From contig NW_025335268.1 in NCBI RefSeq assembly GCF_004798865.1, forward strand, positions 51,979,004 to 52,043,003: a stretch of 64,000 nucleotides of DNA. The letters run 5' to 3'. Positions 35,570-48,209 of this stretch are shown here, piece after piece. The stretch comes from Varanus komodoensis (taxonomy: Eukaryota; Chordata; Lepidosauria; Squamata; Varanidae). Each line of letters begins with the position of its first letter. Position 1 is the stretch's first letter. A program made the translations under genes and the position numbers. Below the pieces are notes generated by a model that was not told where the DNA came from, did no database searches, and was given only the letters and a program-made list of their open reading frames with translations.

Positions 35570-35935
35570 CAACAAGGAGCAAGGCCTTCTTTGTGGTAGC
35601 CCCCCAAATTAAGGAGTCTTCTCCCTACCAAGACCTGCCTGACACCAAATTTACTATGTGTTTAGTGCCAGGTTAAGACTGTCCTTTTTGACAAGACATT
35701 TACCAATTCTAAACAGCACATGGAGTGGCTGGTATTGACAGCTTTTTTTAGCAGGCCAAATGGTGTGTGGTAGTTTTAATTGTTTATTTGTTCATATGTG
35801 CTTTTAAAATCTTAATGTAATGTTCTAATGTTTTAATTGTTTTATTTTATATTGTACTTTATTGTATTTATTACCTGCTGTTCATCACCCAGAAAGCTTC
35901 AGCTATTGGGCAGTATATAAATAAAGTCACCTTGC
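35570..35935 (+). mobile_element. L2-type LINE 3' end
   Basis: The phrase gagcaaggccttctttgtgg with gtagccccccaaattaagga is the C-terminal coding end of L2-type LINEs. A T-rich 3' UTR follows, then cagctattgggcagtatata and aataaagtcacc, the common 3' terminus. The sense orientation agrees with the L2 fragment at 34640. Confidence 0.7.
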
Positions 35936-35939
35936 TAAC

Positions 35940-37010
35940 AAGTGGTGTGATTAAATTTGTGTTAGCTATTGTGATTGCTTAAATTTGGTTTAGCTTTTAA
36001 TTTTTGCAGCATAATTGTATTCTTATCTGTATGTTTATATTTTATCTTATCTTGCCTGGAAATACCCCATCACATACATGTCTGGGCATTCCTGAGGCAA
36101 ACAGCTCTTTCATCACTACTAGCGGTAACAGGGAAAATGTGATCTGCACTGGGCTCTCTTAAACAGCAGTACAGAGTGCAGGTGCTGCTGCTGCTGGTGG
36201 GGCGATCAATGGCAGTGGGAGGGTCAGGCCAGCCTTGGGGGGCTCAGCAAGGGACTCAGGGGCCACATGATCCTGCACCCCCTGCTGCAGTGGGATAGAT
36301 CTGAGAGCTGCTGTGAGGTGCTCCAGGTCATGAAGCTCACAATTCACCTTTTCTAGAAGTGCTATAGAGGAAGGCCAGTCAGCAACTTAATAAAATCAGT
36401 GGAGGGACATTCAGGTAGGAGTCACTGAACAGAGCAGGGGAAGAGACAAAGGTTGAGATGAATAAGCTGTTTAAGGTTTGTTTCCAAATTCAGCCCCAAA
36501 CAGGATATGATGTCATCCAGTTGGTTAGTTTCCTACAGGTGAGACTTTACCACAGGGGCTGACCTAAGACATTTTGCTTGATGCACCATGTTGCTGGACT
36601 AGCAGTGGATTCCAAGCCCAACACCCATGTCAGGACAGTGGCGCACACATCTCTGAGGGGAGCAGGCTGATTTAGGAGCACGAGGTCCAGCACTTTGCGG
36701 CCACTCCCCATTCTCTCGCATCATCCAACCCAAGTGGTTGTCTCAGCCTGCCCCCCGCACGCCTGATGGGGGGTGGCGTTAGGGTTAGGGTTAGGGATTA
36801 GCCTCTTGCAGCGGTCTGCTATTATGCAATCCCGGGCCCGAATGCAGCCGCAGACCCAGTTGCTGTCTTTTGCTGACTGCGGAGCTACACCTGGATGAGT
36901 TCTGTGAGAGAACACAAGCCGCAATTCTCTCTTTCACAGGCTTGTCTGGCTGTTTCGATTGATTTGCCCTCACTGCTCCCCCTCAGCTGCTTTTCCCTGG
37001 TCCCGTCTTC
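35940..37010. other. unassigned, moderately GC-rich flank of the L1 insertion
   Basis: A (GCT)n run lies near 36184. The (TTAGGG)3 run is at 36779. No gene is recognised, and the flank continues at 37616. Confidence 0.4.
36779..36796 (+). repeat. (TTAGGG)3 interstitial telomere-like repeat
   Basis: Three perfect vertebrate telomere units inside otherwise unassigned sequence. This is too short to show a telomere event. Confidence 0.8.
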
Positions 37011-37023
37011 AACCCTCCTTGCC
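37011..37023 (+). repeat. L1 target-site duplication, left copy
   Basis: aaccctccttgcc, identical to 37603-37615. Removing the L1 and one copy restores an uninterrupted flank. Confidence 0.95.
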
Positions 37024-37602
37024 GATGTTTCCAAATATGTCAAATGGATATTGGAAATGTAAACATAAAGTGGGTACTTTTTACCATATGTGGTGGACCT
37101 GTGACAATGTGAAAAAGTATTGGATTAAAATACATATATGGCTTGAGGAAATGCTACAAAACCCCCTAGCTTTTAAACCTGAAGTTTTCTTATTAGGCAT
37201 TATACTGGAAGATTTTAGCAAACAAGAAATGTATTTGATGTTACATGTAATCACAGCAGTGAGGATTGCATTTGGTCAACACTGGAAAAGTGAGGAATTA
37301 CCCACCGATGAACTGATTTTAAAAAAGATTCTGGACTGTGCAGAAATGGATAGATTGACTCTATCACTGAAGGAGAAAGAAGATACTGACTTCTATCAAA
37401 CTTGGGATTTTTTTTATGATTGGTTGGAGAAACGGGACTTGGCTTAGATTTAAAGATGCTTTTAAGTTATTATAAATCTATTTGAATATGACTATAAAAT
37501 GTTAAAAGATATGTAGTAGGGGGCTGACCCAGTACGTCCGATGTATTTGATGACTGATGTCTTTAGTATTAGTTTAAAATCTTAATAAAATCTTTAAAAA
37601 AA
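37024..37602 (+). mobile_element. L1 LINE, 5'-truncated, ORF2 C-terminus and 3' UTR
   Basis: A 140-codon open frame (37025-37444, stop at 37445) encodes the ORF2 C-terminal domain. It contains KCKHKVGTFYHMWWTC, the zinc-knuckle-like end domain of L1 ORF2p. The usual CWKC start reads YWKC here, so one of the expected cysteines is a tyrosine. The 3' UTR is about 155 bp with AATAAA at 37584 and a short A tail. A perfect 13-bp target-site duplication, aaccctccttgcc, lies at 37011-37023 and 37603-37615 (it overlaps the A tail by two bases). The unbroken frame and perfect duplications suggest a fairly young insertion, truncated during reverse transcription. Confidence 0.95.
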
Positions 37603-37615
37603 AACCCTCCTTGCC
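37603..37615 (+). repeat. L1 target-site duplication, right copy
   Basis: aaccctccttgcc, identical to 37011-37023. Confidence 0.95.
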
Positions 37616-40600
37616 AAAACTGCTCAAGGAGCAGCCACTCATGTCCCGAGGGCCATAAAGGGCTTCCCAAAGGGGCTGCCCTGCACTGGGTTACAATGCA
37701 ATACAATGTGCATCAGCCATCATGCCCCAGATATTCTTTCTTTTCAGAGATGGCAACCAGTGCAGGATCACCATGCACAGCTGCTGCTTACATTTACCTA
37801 TTATGCTGCTGTTGGAACTGCCACATTCAAGTACACAGACCTTCTTGGACAAACTGCAGAGGCTGGAGGAGCCGACCAACTCCTCTGTGCTATGACCCAC
37901 CGATTGAAAGTGGCTGTCCAAGCGTGCAGGCACAAGTTCTCCTCTGGCCTCTCTGGAGGTGCCTGGAATGACCCTAAGAACTTTTGATTGCAAAGAAGGT
38001 GATCTTCCCCTCCACTTTCACTTCTTTGTCTTCCCCTTCACACCTCTGTACTGGGAACATTAAATAAAATCAGCCCACAGTGTACAATTTTGAGATTTAT
38101 TTCTCATCTCTGAAGCAATTACTTCCAGGGCTTACTCAAAATGCTTGATGGAAGATGGATGTCAAGTTGCAATTCAGAAATCACAGTCTCATTTGAAAAA
38201 AGTAGAGGGGAAAATGTTTCCATAAATCTGGAAATCTCATAAAGGAATCTGGAAATGAGACCTTGCATGAAAGTTTTCATGAAAAGTTTGTTTTATGAGC
38301 AATGAAATTTGAAGAACAAAACGTTTGGTTATCCTAAAATGCCTTCCTTCCTCGCTGTTTGTTTTTGTCTCCCAGGAGAAGGGGGGGGGGGAGAAAGAAA
38401 GAGCAAGAGCGAGCGAGAGCAAGCTGTAATGCTCCTACAGCAGCCCATATTAAAATGCTTGAGGAACCTGAGCTCAGACTTCCACCATTTCAAATCAGAG
38501 ATTTTTGGCTGTTCGGACACAATACATGCTATGATATATTTATTTATGTAATTATTTTACTGCATCTCTGGGAGGACTTAGGGAGATGCATTATTGTAAG
38601 TTGCTTCCAAATCATCACTGTGTGTTGCTTTGATACATGATACCATGCATGTTTTTCAAGCCTTCTTCCTTCCCCAGCTTCTACCGGTAAAAGAAATCTA
38701 AGTTATGTCTAGTTATATGCAGAGTTTAAAGGTAAATGTGAGTGTATATATTAAGTGTGCTGTGATATGAGATATATCAAAGGAAATTCTGTGCTTATAT
38801 TAGAGAACTGAAGCAAACAGTAAGGTTTTTATGCTGTGGCCTGAAGCTAGTGTTAGGAATAAGTATCAGTTAAAGCTACGCCTTAATATGGCATTAAACA
38901 TCTAAAACAATGACTAATCCCAAGAACTTGGAGCACGTCTTCATTTTGACTTCTGTGCACTTGCAAGAAACAAACCAAAGAAAAATCATTGCCTACTTAT
39001 AAGAGGAATCCTGCATACACAGAGGATTTTGCACAAGCAACAAATGTACATACATATGAATATGTATTGCCATCCTAAGGCCCTTCAAATTACTGTCTAA
39101 GTACATTTGCACCACCAGTGCAGGGCTCACTTGGCTCTTAACTCTTTTTTCCACAGTAGTTTACCTTAGTTTGGTTTAGGTGCAGGAGTTGTTGCTGTTT
39201 TGCTTACATCACTAGAAAAGCATCAGGATGTCTGAGCCCAGATTGCCCAGGAACATCCCTTTCATGGTGCTCGCTAAATGAGATCGGCACAAGAACGTAT
39301 TCTGGCACACATCCTTGTCTTTTTCAGTAGACTTGCACAGCAGCTTCTACTTGTTATGAAGGCCCTATTAGTTCAACTCTCTTTTCCAACATGTGTGTGA
39401 AACAAGTGCCTTTTTGCTAAGAAAAGCCATTTGTCATGCAACCAAATACAAGAGCTCCCTCTGCCAGTTTATTTAGTGGCTCCATTATGCGATAAGCATG
39501 ACATCAAATTCTTCTTTGATGCATGGGTCTTCCATTTCACAGGCCTGTATTGTTCTGCATTCTTACAAAAGCCAGTTTTAAAATTAGACATTTGCACAAT
39601 AAGCTCTCCTTTACTTTGGGAGCATTCCTTCTAATGACTGGTATATGAGATTTAGTGAACAACTGGGGAGCATTAACTTTGGAGGGGGGGTGCACATGCA
39701 TGCAGAATGAGCACCCACACAAATGCTCAGGGTCCAAGTGCTTTGTATCCTTGGCCTGAGGCCATAGCACCTTGGCTGTGATTGTGCCAGGGCTCATAAA
39801 GGGAAACAAGACTAGGCCTGTTCAGTAAAGTGGGGAAGCCTCAAATGAAAGCCCAGGTGCTCTAATGAACAGGGCTGGTGATTCGCTATGCAGACCTCAC
39901 TTTCAGAAGGCTTGGAATTAGTGGCTTGACTAGGTACCACAAGGAAAAAGATGTGTGATTGAAAAATAACGATCAGGGAGTTGGGGGTTGACCAGTTTCC
40001 AAAGCCAGTTCATTTATATAGGAAGCTGCCAGAGCACCTCCTGAACATCAGCAGGTAGGGAAAAGTCATAAAACAACTACCAAATATGATCACGAGTCAA
40101 CCCGTCCTGTGAAATTACAGTGCTAAGGTTTGCAACTTAAATCTGCCACAGATGCCCTGCTTAAGGAACCTAGGTAGGTGCACATATTCATCCATGCCAT
40201 GGTAGGCCTGTGCTTGCAGGTCCTGTGCCCTGACCATCATTCCTTCACCTGAATCACCTATGGATAGGTGTGGGCGAATGCACGTAAGTTGGAAGGTGAA
40301 GCCAGCTGGCACAGTCCCATTTCTCCCTTATTAATCTGTACGTGACTGCACACATGAACAATTGTAGAGCGTTGAAGGACAAGTGGGTACAAGTAGATAC
40401 CTCTCTAGGCTTCTTTGGATTAAAAGCGTCTGTGACAGCAACAGGGAACTTGTTTCCTGGCAAGAGCACTTCCTCAGGGGAACAACCTGCTCTGGTCCAC
40501 ATACTCATGTTGTGTGCAGGCAGAGTCCCAAGTGGGTGAGGCCTGTCTTTCTTGCTCAGCCTGCCTCTCTTTCATTCTCCATTTTTCTCTGCCACCGTTC

Positions 40601-42200
40601 CCAGTGGCTGGCTGGGGACAGGACAGACTTGAAATCAGGCTGAGAGGTGCAAGTGGTTTGAAGGCCAGAGTTTGCCCACATCTGATCTAAGATGAAGAGC
40701 AGATGACCAGGTTAGCTGGAGGCACTGGCCAGTATCTTACTTTACCAAGCTCAGGCCTCTATTTTGGATGGCTATCAGAGGACCATCCTTTCTTAGAAGG
40801 TGTCCTCTGTTTGATGGGCTGCCCAGTCCAAGTCTGGTTTATCACAGAATCATAAAATGAAAGCTGGGGTGGAAATTGATGTGCTCTTATCCTCTCTCTG
40901 CATGTGTGTTTGTCTGTGTATGATGAAATTCTTCTCATTTGGCAATGCATAAGTGGCTATTCCTCTGGCTGAAAACCTGCAACCTGCAGCATAGACTGGG
41001 TTTGCATGATATGGCAACCCTTTGTAGTAGACAAGCCATGATAGGGGTTTCATGATGTGTATACCCAGAATATTTCCCACAAAATATATTTCAGTGAAAC
41101 AAGCCATCATAGCAGCTCTTGGGTTCTTCTAGGCTTATTAAACCCATGATGAGGCATAACACTGTCCAAACTTAGGCAACCAACCTGATCGTGGATGTTG
41201 GGATTCACCTCCCAGTCTTGTCAAGGCTGTCTGGCCCACTGCCACCTGCTCCCAAGTGCCCCAGGAGCACTTTGGGATGACTTTTAATGGCTGGCTGTCC
41301 ACTGGAAAGTTGTAAGCCCTTTTTATTTGCTACAGCTTCTTTGTCCCTTTAACCTTTATTATTTTCCCTGGAGATCATGACCTCCTCCAGGTTGACAGGA
41401 AGTGTTTGAAATCACTTTCACAGTCACTGACTGTCCCTTCAAAGTGTTCCAGGGGTACATTGGAGGGGCTGTCAGTGGTTGGAAAACAATTTATCTCCAA
41501 AAAATTGCACCCACAATGTCTATTTTGTCATTTATTTTCTGTTATACACACTGCACGTTGTTCACGCAAAAATCAACCCACCACAGCTTATTGCCAAGGA
41601 AGATTGTTGAAATGGCCAAACACATCCATGGTGTATTATTTTGTATGATGGGTTCAGAATGGAACAGTTAGGCCCATGAAAGTCAATTGGTCAGGAAGTT
41701 TCCTGATTAAAATCTTTAATATACCAGGCAAAAAGGGGGAGAGGACAATACAATACTTAAATTAAATAATTAAACAGCAGCAAGGATTAGACCTAAAATA
41801 ACTAGGCTGCTTCCAAAATACATTGTCACAGTAGGAGGTTAAAGCTGATTAAAGGCATGGAGAATAAAGTACGATTTACCACTCTCCCATTTAACGTGCA
41901 TGACTAACAGGAGAAAACAGCAGAGAAATATCTGTCAGTAAATCTGGATATGTGTAACACTAGGGCTGGATGAAAAAGATCAGACCCATACCATTTTTTC
42001 CCCACACAGAATATTTATTCACATCGCATTCAGAGTATGCTCTGTTCCCCTTCCCACTTCTTCATGAAAAATTGAAGTGAATTTCTCTCAGAAAGAGGGG
42101 CAGCTTTCCAAAATTTTGAACAAGAGAATGATGATGGATGATGGGGCAGTATTATTTCCTTACTACTTTCACTTTAGGGGAAACCTGATCACCCAGAGAA
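37616..42200. other. no recognised gene or large repeat
   Basis: Overlapping chance ORFs lie at 37691-37993. A phrase near 40015 (tatataggaagctgcc) may be an antisense scrap of SINE family C. The rest is unassigned. Confidence 0.4.
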
Positions 42201-42205
42201 GGAAG

Positions 42206-42352
42206 CCTATGAGCAGCCTTCCCCAGCGTTGTGCCTTCCAAGCACATTTGGACTGCAACACCCAGAATTCCCAGTCAATGGCCCTGCTGGGTGGGAATTC
42301 TGGGAGTTGCGGTCCGAATGCCTCCAAAGGCCACCAGATTGGAGAAGGCTGG
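42206..42352. repeat. palindromic 'CCTCCAGATGTT' repeat
   Basis: The arms are ttggactgcaacacccagaa (left) and ttctgggagttgcggtccga (right), clear reverse complements around ggccctgctgggtggg. The outer arms are cttccccagcgttgtgcc and attggagaaggctgg. Confidence 0.65.
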
Positions 42353-42649
42353 AATGAGGAATCCGCCCTACTCTTTCCCCTGTCCCATCTACAACTCTGG
42401 AATACCAGGGATGACTCCCCATCACCATCACACTTCCTCCCAGGGGCTGCAGTATCTTGGCACACCCCCTTTTCCCCATATGGGTGGCAAAGATATGCTT
42501 GGAATGGGAGATGGGTGGAAAAAGGACACTCTGCTGTCTCCTAGAAAAATATAGCAGGCAGGAAGGAGCGGAAAAGAGGAATGGAAGAGAATCAGTTTGA
42601 TGCAAGTGAAATACAGCTTCTGTCACTACATTCACTCATTCCCCTACTG

Positions 42650-42915
42650 CAGGGCCAGCCCTACCATTAGGCAGAGTGAGGCATTAAGCAGAGGCTGAGA
42701 CGTGGCACTAAGGCCCTGGGTGATAGAGCCAGTGCCATGAGGCCTGCCCTGCACCCCTAAAGCTAGCTTGCTGCAGTCAGGTACCATGGCGAAGGCTCTC
42801 CTGCCCTTCGGCAGATTGTGTTGCCAGTCCCATCAACTTCTGGACACAGAATGGGCGGGGAAGCCATCTTCTTCTTTGCCTCAGGCAGCAAAATGCCTCA
42901 GCCCAATCCCGCCCT
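42650..42915 (+). mobile_element. dispersed repeat with CAGGGCCNGCCCT start, copy 1
   Basis: It starts cagggccagccctaccatta followed by ggcagagtgaggca, and it later contains tgcctcaggcagcaaaatgc. The same start is found reversed near 61545. The repeat looks like a non-coding DNA transposon or MITE. I cannot name the superfamily, because the far end and a duplication are not clear. Confidence 0.5.
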
Positions 42916-42919
42916 TTCC

Positions 42920-43685
42920 TCTCCCTCATACACTCACTCAACTTCCATGTGGTGCATCAGGTGATACCCTCACAGCACCCTGATTCTCCTTTGTGGGGCC
43001 AAGCCAAACAAACTGAGCCTTCCCCTTCATTCAACCCAGCTGCCGAAAGCATCCGCTCCACCCCATTCCCTCACAGCTGTAAGGCTCCACAGCAGTGTCA
43101 TTTTCTCCCTAAGTAAAACTGCACTGCCAGTTTCCAGTTTCATTCTTGAACTTGTTTTTAGTAACAAACTGCAGGCCCAGAAGTTAAAATGTTCTGGAAG
43201 TGCATAAGCACAACTGCCTCTCACAGCATTCCCAGTCTACTGCAGCCATTCTCTGTTTTTACTGTATGATGTGTCAACACCAAAGAGTTGACAAGTCTGA
43301 GTTTGGGAATTCTTACTTATTTTTAACTTTCTGCCTTCAGAGTAGCCATTTTCTATCAGAGGCCTCAGGGAAAAATTTAGAACTTACTAGGTTCTGGCTT
43401 GATTTTATGCAGCAAGACAGAACATTAAAAGAAAGCCTGATTGAATAACAACGTGCGGTCTCTTTTGTTTGCTTCCCATGCTTAGAACAAAAAGAGCCCA
43501 TTTAAACACAGATGCTAACACCTAACCATGAAGAGTGCTTCTGTACCTTTAATAGCGTGGCAGAAGAGTCATGAATTACAGCTTCTCATTTACTGACTAT
43601 GCAGAACTTTAAAAGCCTCTAAGGTTTAGACTAGAACCAACCCTGCTATTAAAGGCTTTTAATTATTTGGGTGGCAATTCTGTAT
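42920..43685. other. no recognised gene or repeat
   Basis: Unassigned sequence between a MITE-like repeat and an L2 fragment. Confidence 0.4.
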
Positions 43686-43689
43686 GTTG

Positions 43690-43930
43690 CAATCCGTGTG
43701 CAAATTTGACTGAAATAAAGGCTTCCTATGCCTGCTTTGCTGACTCTTCAAAATACTTCACTGATAAAATTGCTTGCATCCAGTTCAGCTTGGGGTCTAC
43801 CTTGAGAGCAGCTTCTCTGGTGAAGACCGAGGCAACCTCTTGTCCAGTTTTGATGGATAAGATTTGTTGTGTTCGCCCTGAGAATGTGAACAAGTGCTTG
43901 GAGAAGGGAGGCTGGATTAGTTAGTAGCAG
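43690..43930 (+). mobile_element. L2-type LINE coding fragment
   Basis: An 85-codon open stretch includes KYFTDKIACIQFSLGSTLRA, then TEATSCPVLMDKI and VRPENVNKCLEKG. This follows the L2 pattern FFSDKVARIRSDL...CPVLLDQF...VRPDDVDKVL, the region just before the reverse transcriptase. The downstream sequence to about 44170 is probably part of the same copy but is too decayed to follow. Confidence 0.6.
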
Positions 43931-43934
43931 CTCT

Positions 43935-45180
43935 CAAAGGGAGTCTGGCCAGTCGACTGGGAGATGTGGAAAATCCTTCTTTGAGGGAGGGTTTGGCCCA
44001 ATCCCATTCAAGCATGGATTGTGACACTCTGGCACTGCCACTTATCCCTATCAGCTCACAGCCTCAGGCTGTGCTCCAGAAAGAGGCCGTGGCTCAAGGA
44101 ATCACTCCTTGAGGCACCCACACAGGGAGGAGTGAAAACAGCTCCTGGCTGAACCACTGACATGAAGAATCCTTTGAGCTAGAAGATTGGCCTCTCATGG
44201 CCAAAAGAGCAAATGCACAACCACAGAAGAGGAGGGTATTTTGCATTAAATAGGCACGTGCTAATTTATATGTATTAATGCCAATTTATAGGCAGAGGCG
44301 AAATGCATTGAGGTCTGTGACAAGGTCTGCCGTTCAGCTGTGCATTGTTATATCTTTCAACTAGGATTAGATGGGATGTCCTCAGATAGACCCCTTCAAA
44401 TAGAGGACTGTCCTCTGTAAAAGAGGACACCTGGCCTCACTGATCACTCTGTCATGAGCTGGATCATGCCCCCTCTGACTCACAGAGGTTCAGTTCAGGA
44501 TTGGACTGCCTTGTCTCACTGGCTACAATTTCAGCATAAAGTCAGAAAAGATGCTGCAAGTGGGACTAAATAGAGTGAATCGAAGGAGGACACTTGCATA
44601 GTTAGGCATAATCGCACACGCCTCATTCATCTTCATTGTTATAGACACTGCAATCCAAATGTGCTGGCAGGAGAAGGGACTGATGGTTGCAGCATTTCCC
44701 ACTACAGCTGCAAACATTTTCACAAAGTAACTACGAGAACATCTGGGCTTGTCTCAGCAAGAGTTCTCTCTTCCAACTGATATTGTTAATACATACCAAA
44801 TCAGCGGGGACTGGAAAACTATTTGCTCCACTATGCTGCTAACAAACAAACCTGCTTTCACAAAACAGACCAGAGCCATCGTTTCCTGTTTGACTCAAAC
44901 CCCAGTGCATGCCATTCAGGGCAGGAGGCGGAGAGCGCATCACCTCCCCTTCCCAGAGCTACTTCGCAAGAACAGCAGTGTTCATGATGAGCTCCACGGT
45001 TTGGTATCCTGAGCAATTATTGCTATTAACTATTCTGGTTAGTCCTGTGCCAAATGAACAAAACCGAAAGCTTAAAACAGGGTTAAGATGATAATGCTGG
45101 ATTAGGAAAAGACACAGCACCAAATACGATCAAAGTTGCTTTCTTGCAATTTCATCATAACTATTCCTGAGTGCATACTT
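43935..45180. other. no recognised gene or repeat
   Basis: The first about 240 bases may continue the L2 copy. The rest is unassigned. Confidence 0.4.
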
Positions 45181-45185
45181 TATTT

Positions 45186-45420
45186 GTTTGCTTGTGTACT
45201 TATTTATTTAACTATGTTGCGGCCACCTTTCAGGGCAGAAGCCAATAGCTATTTGGTGTGCATCAATTAAACATGTAAAGAAAATGACACAGTTGTTAAA
45301 AACTGTATGAACACAGTAAAAACACAGTAAATCAGCAGCAGCAGCAAACCTAAAAAGCAGCAAACATCAGTGTAAAATAAACCTTACAATGAAAGCTGCT
45401 ACTGCCTCTACCAGCATTTG
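45186..45420 (-). mobile_element. probable LINE 3' UTR, decayed
   Basis: The tract acttatttatttaactatg followed by ttgcggccacctttcaggg and an A-rich stretch with cagtaaaaacacagtaaatc resembles an antisense L2-type 3' end. A short (CAG)n run lies at 45333-45346. Family assignment is weak. Confidence 0.4.
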
Positions 45421-45424
45421 CTGC

Positions 45425-48060
45425 TTGAGAGCCCCCTGGCTTTTCCTGATGGTCCCCCCAGGCAACCCCCCATGAAGACACTGATCAGCCCCAGGTTTTA
45501 GTTACCTTTGGTGCTTTCAGAATCAGAATGTGAATGAAGTCCAGAGTCAAACAGGGATACACAATTTTCACATGGGTTAAATGGAGCACTCACTTTCCAT
45601 AGCTTGTTCTCTCTCAGAAGCCAGATATATCTGCAACCCATTCAAGTGTTACATATTTTTGCTGTGGGGAGGGGGGATAGAGAGATATTTTCCTATTGCC
45701 CTCAGTGAATCAGATTCTCTCCCTTCTCTACTCCAGCTCTGGAAATGCTGAAACCACACAGTTCTGAAACCTCTCTGAACACACAGTTCAAAATTGAAGC
45801 TTGCTCTCTTTTGGCAAAAAAATGTGGATGGAAATAGGAATGTGAAAGAAAATGCCCTAAAGTCATAGAAAAAACAGTAGGAACATCTTTTCCTTAGAAG
45901 AACATGATGAAGCTAAAAAATGGATGTGAACAAAGCATGTCTTACAACTGCTAGTACTCATTTGCTAGGATTCCAAACCTGTGATGCAAGACAACTCCTA
46001 TATGTATAGTGTAGTGTTGGATAACAAGTATAGAGGCCTGTAATCAATTTGCTGACCAATATTTCTAATGATTTGCAAGGACTCCACCTGTTTGGCAGAT
46101 AGTGCTTTCCTTGATTGCGGAACACAACCCATTTCCCCAGAGTAGCATTAAAGACAGTGTTGGGATTTTTGGGGGGATTTTTTGTTCTCCCTTGCTATGC
46201 ATATTTGTGTGTGAGAGGGTTGTTTCAGGAACCACAATAGGATAGTATGTCCTGAAAGAACAGCTACATTTCTAGAGCAGCAGCAGACAACTGGGGGCCC
46301 TCCAGATGTTGCAGCCTACTAGGCCAGAACATCTGGAAAGCCATGAATTGCCCACCACTCTTCTAGGGCATCTCTCAATGGATTACTAGAAATTAACATT
46401 GACCTGTATGTGTGCTGCTCAGACAAAGATCCTTCCCTACATGTAGCTGCACTCGCATGCATGAATCTCATTAGTATCCAAAACAATAAAAAGGAAAGTA
46501 TTTAAAACAAAACAAAGCCCCAACAGCAAATAACAAATTCTGAATATTTCAGTGAACATAGATACAGACTTATAGGTACATTATGGGGGCTTGTTCTTCC
46601 CTAGAAAATGGACAGATAGAAGAAGATGCCAAGACGGGTAGTCAAAACAAAACTTCTCTTGAAATAAACTTATTATCAAGCATGTTCTCTTCCAACTCTC
46701 TAAAGTGGTTAATGAAGCTGAACTGAAGCAGCACACTCCCCAGTTAATAACATCGGGAAGTCCTGCCAAAAGCCTTCAATCCCTCCATGTCCCAAGAAGC
46801 CCATGCTGCTATCAAATGCACTGGCCTGTTTTACAACAGAGCTCTGATTGTTTCCTCATTATAGCGACATCCACTGGGAACATGGGAGATAATGGTCAGA
46901 ACAGCTTAGTTACACTTTGTGAGTCCTGCCTCCATTCTTGTGTAGATATGCCTGCTACGGCTTTTATAAAGCACCTGAAACTAATCAGATTGCTCAATTG
47001 GCGGAACATTCCGACACCTTTTCTGCAGGAGATGTCATATACCATTATAACTCCGTGTTCAGAGTACGGCCACATTCATAAGGCATGCCAAAGCTGGAAT
47101 GTGCGTGGTGATGCTTTCTTTTTCAAACTCACAAACGGTATGTTAAATTAAACACGTCTCCTCTACTTAACAAGTAGGCATGCCTGTCAGTTAGACTCTG
47201 ATTGGGAACATCATATTTTAAAGCATCCTATTTTCATTGAGCAATCACAGCACAGGTGTGCTGGACTAGCATAAAGACATCTTGGTAGGTGTAGCATCTG
47301 CACAGAGGGACTTTTACATCATCTTGCATTGCATTTGTTATGAGGGTGAGGAAATACGGTGGGGAACAAAAGGTCAGTTGCAACATTAATAGTTGTACAG
47401 AGGATGACATTTGTTCAGAAACATCTTTCTGCACTTCTGCAGTATTACGTACCTAACAAAGAAGCAGCAATGGACAAGATTCCCTCCTCTAGAAAGCTAT
47501 TAGAAGCAGTTTGCTGAACCTGGTCTTCTTGAATCTTGAGGCCATCCTTATTGCTCACTGCTGTTGCTGAGCTCCCTTGGCCTGGAGCATTTGTTCACCT
47601 TTCTTTAAATCCTGGAAAGTGAAATTTCAGGAGGGTCAAACCCGAGACCAAGTCTGATGTACAATCCACATTGGAGGTTTTCTATTCATATAAAATGAAG
47701 TGCCATTGGAAACAGCAGCAACTTCCTTTACAAGACTCTCTTGCCCTGGAGCAAATAATAGCTAGCTCTCCTTCAAGCCATTCAAGGGAATTGGTTCTAG
47801 TGTTGTACAGAGTAGGTGTTCAGACTTCTAAAGCTTGTGCTGTTGCTAAGTTCATCCTTGCTTTGCTTGATGTGACAGGTATGGTGCGCATACTCACACA
47901 CATGTGCATGTGCGCACACACACAACTATTCCTTTCTGCATACATGCAACTCTCTGCATTAAACAGATAAGTAAACTGAAGAAATACTGTTTTTACAGTA
48001 TCCAAAAAAGTACTGCTGACCCTCCATTTCCCAATTCACCATCTGTTGTCAACTATCTGG
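45425..48060. other. no recognised gene; one palindromic repeat
   Basis: The 148-codon frame at 46705-47151 has no domain I recognise and no splice context. Only the repeat at 46279 is assigned. Confidence 0.4.
46279..46366. repeat. palindromic 'CCTCCAGATGTT' repeat, partial
   Basis: It contains ggggccctccagatgttgc and then ccagaacatctggaaagcca and attgcccaccactct. The middle of the element is shortened. Confidence 0.6.
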
Positions 48061-48061
48061 C

Positions 48062-48205
48062 ACATGGGTGGGCAACATGTGGCCCTCCAGATGTTTTGGC
48101 TATAACCCCTGTCAGCCCTCACCAGCATAACCAATAGTGAGAGAAGACAGGAGAAATTCCAGGCCAAAATGTCTCAAGGGGGGCCCACCCATGGCCCACC
48201 CCTGC
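48062..48205. repeat. palindromic 'CCTCCAGATGTT' repeat
   Basis: The left arm gtgggcaacatgtggccctc followed by cagatgttttggc pairs with a right arm ending gcccacccctg, with the family core ataaccaatagtg between them. This is the best-preserved copy of a roughly 140-bp inverted-repeat element seen about ten times in this window. Its shape is that of a MITE. Confidence 0.65.
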
Positions 48206-48209
48206 TTTA

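Noticed and set aside
36959-37023. N-terminal part of the ORF starting at 36959
   Set aside because: The first about 22 codons are host DNA before the L1 insertion point; only codons from 37025 belong to L1.
46705-47151. 148-codon plus-strand ORF
   Set aside because: No recognised domain and no splice sites in phase; within chance expectation for 64 kb read in six frames.
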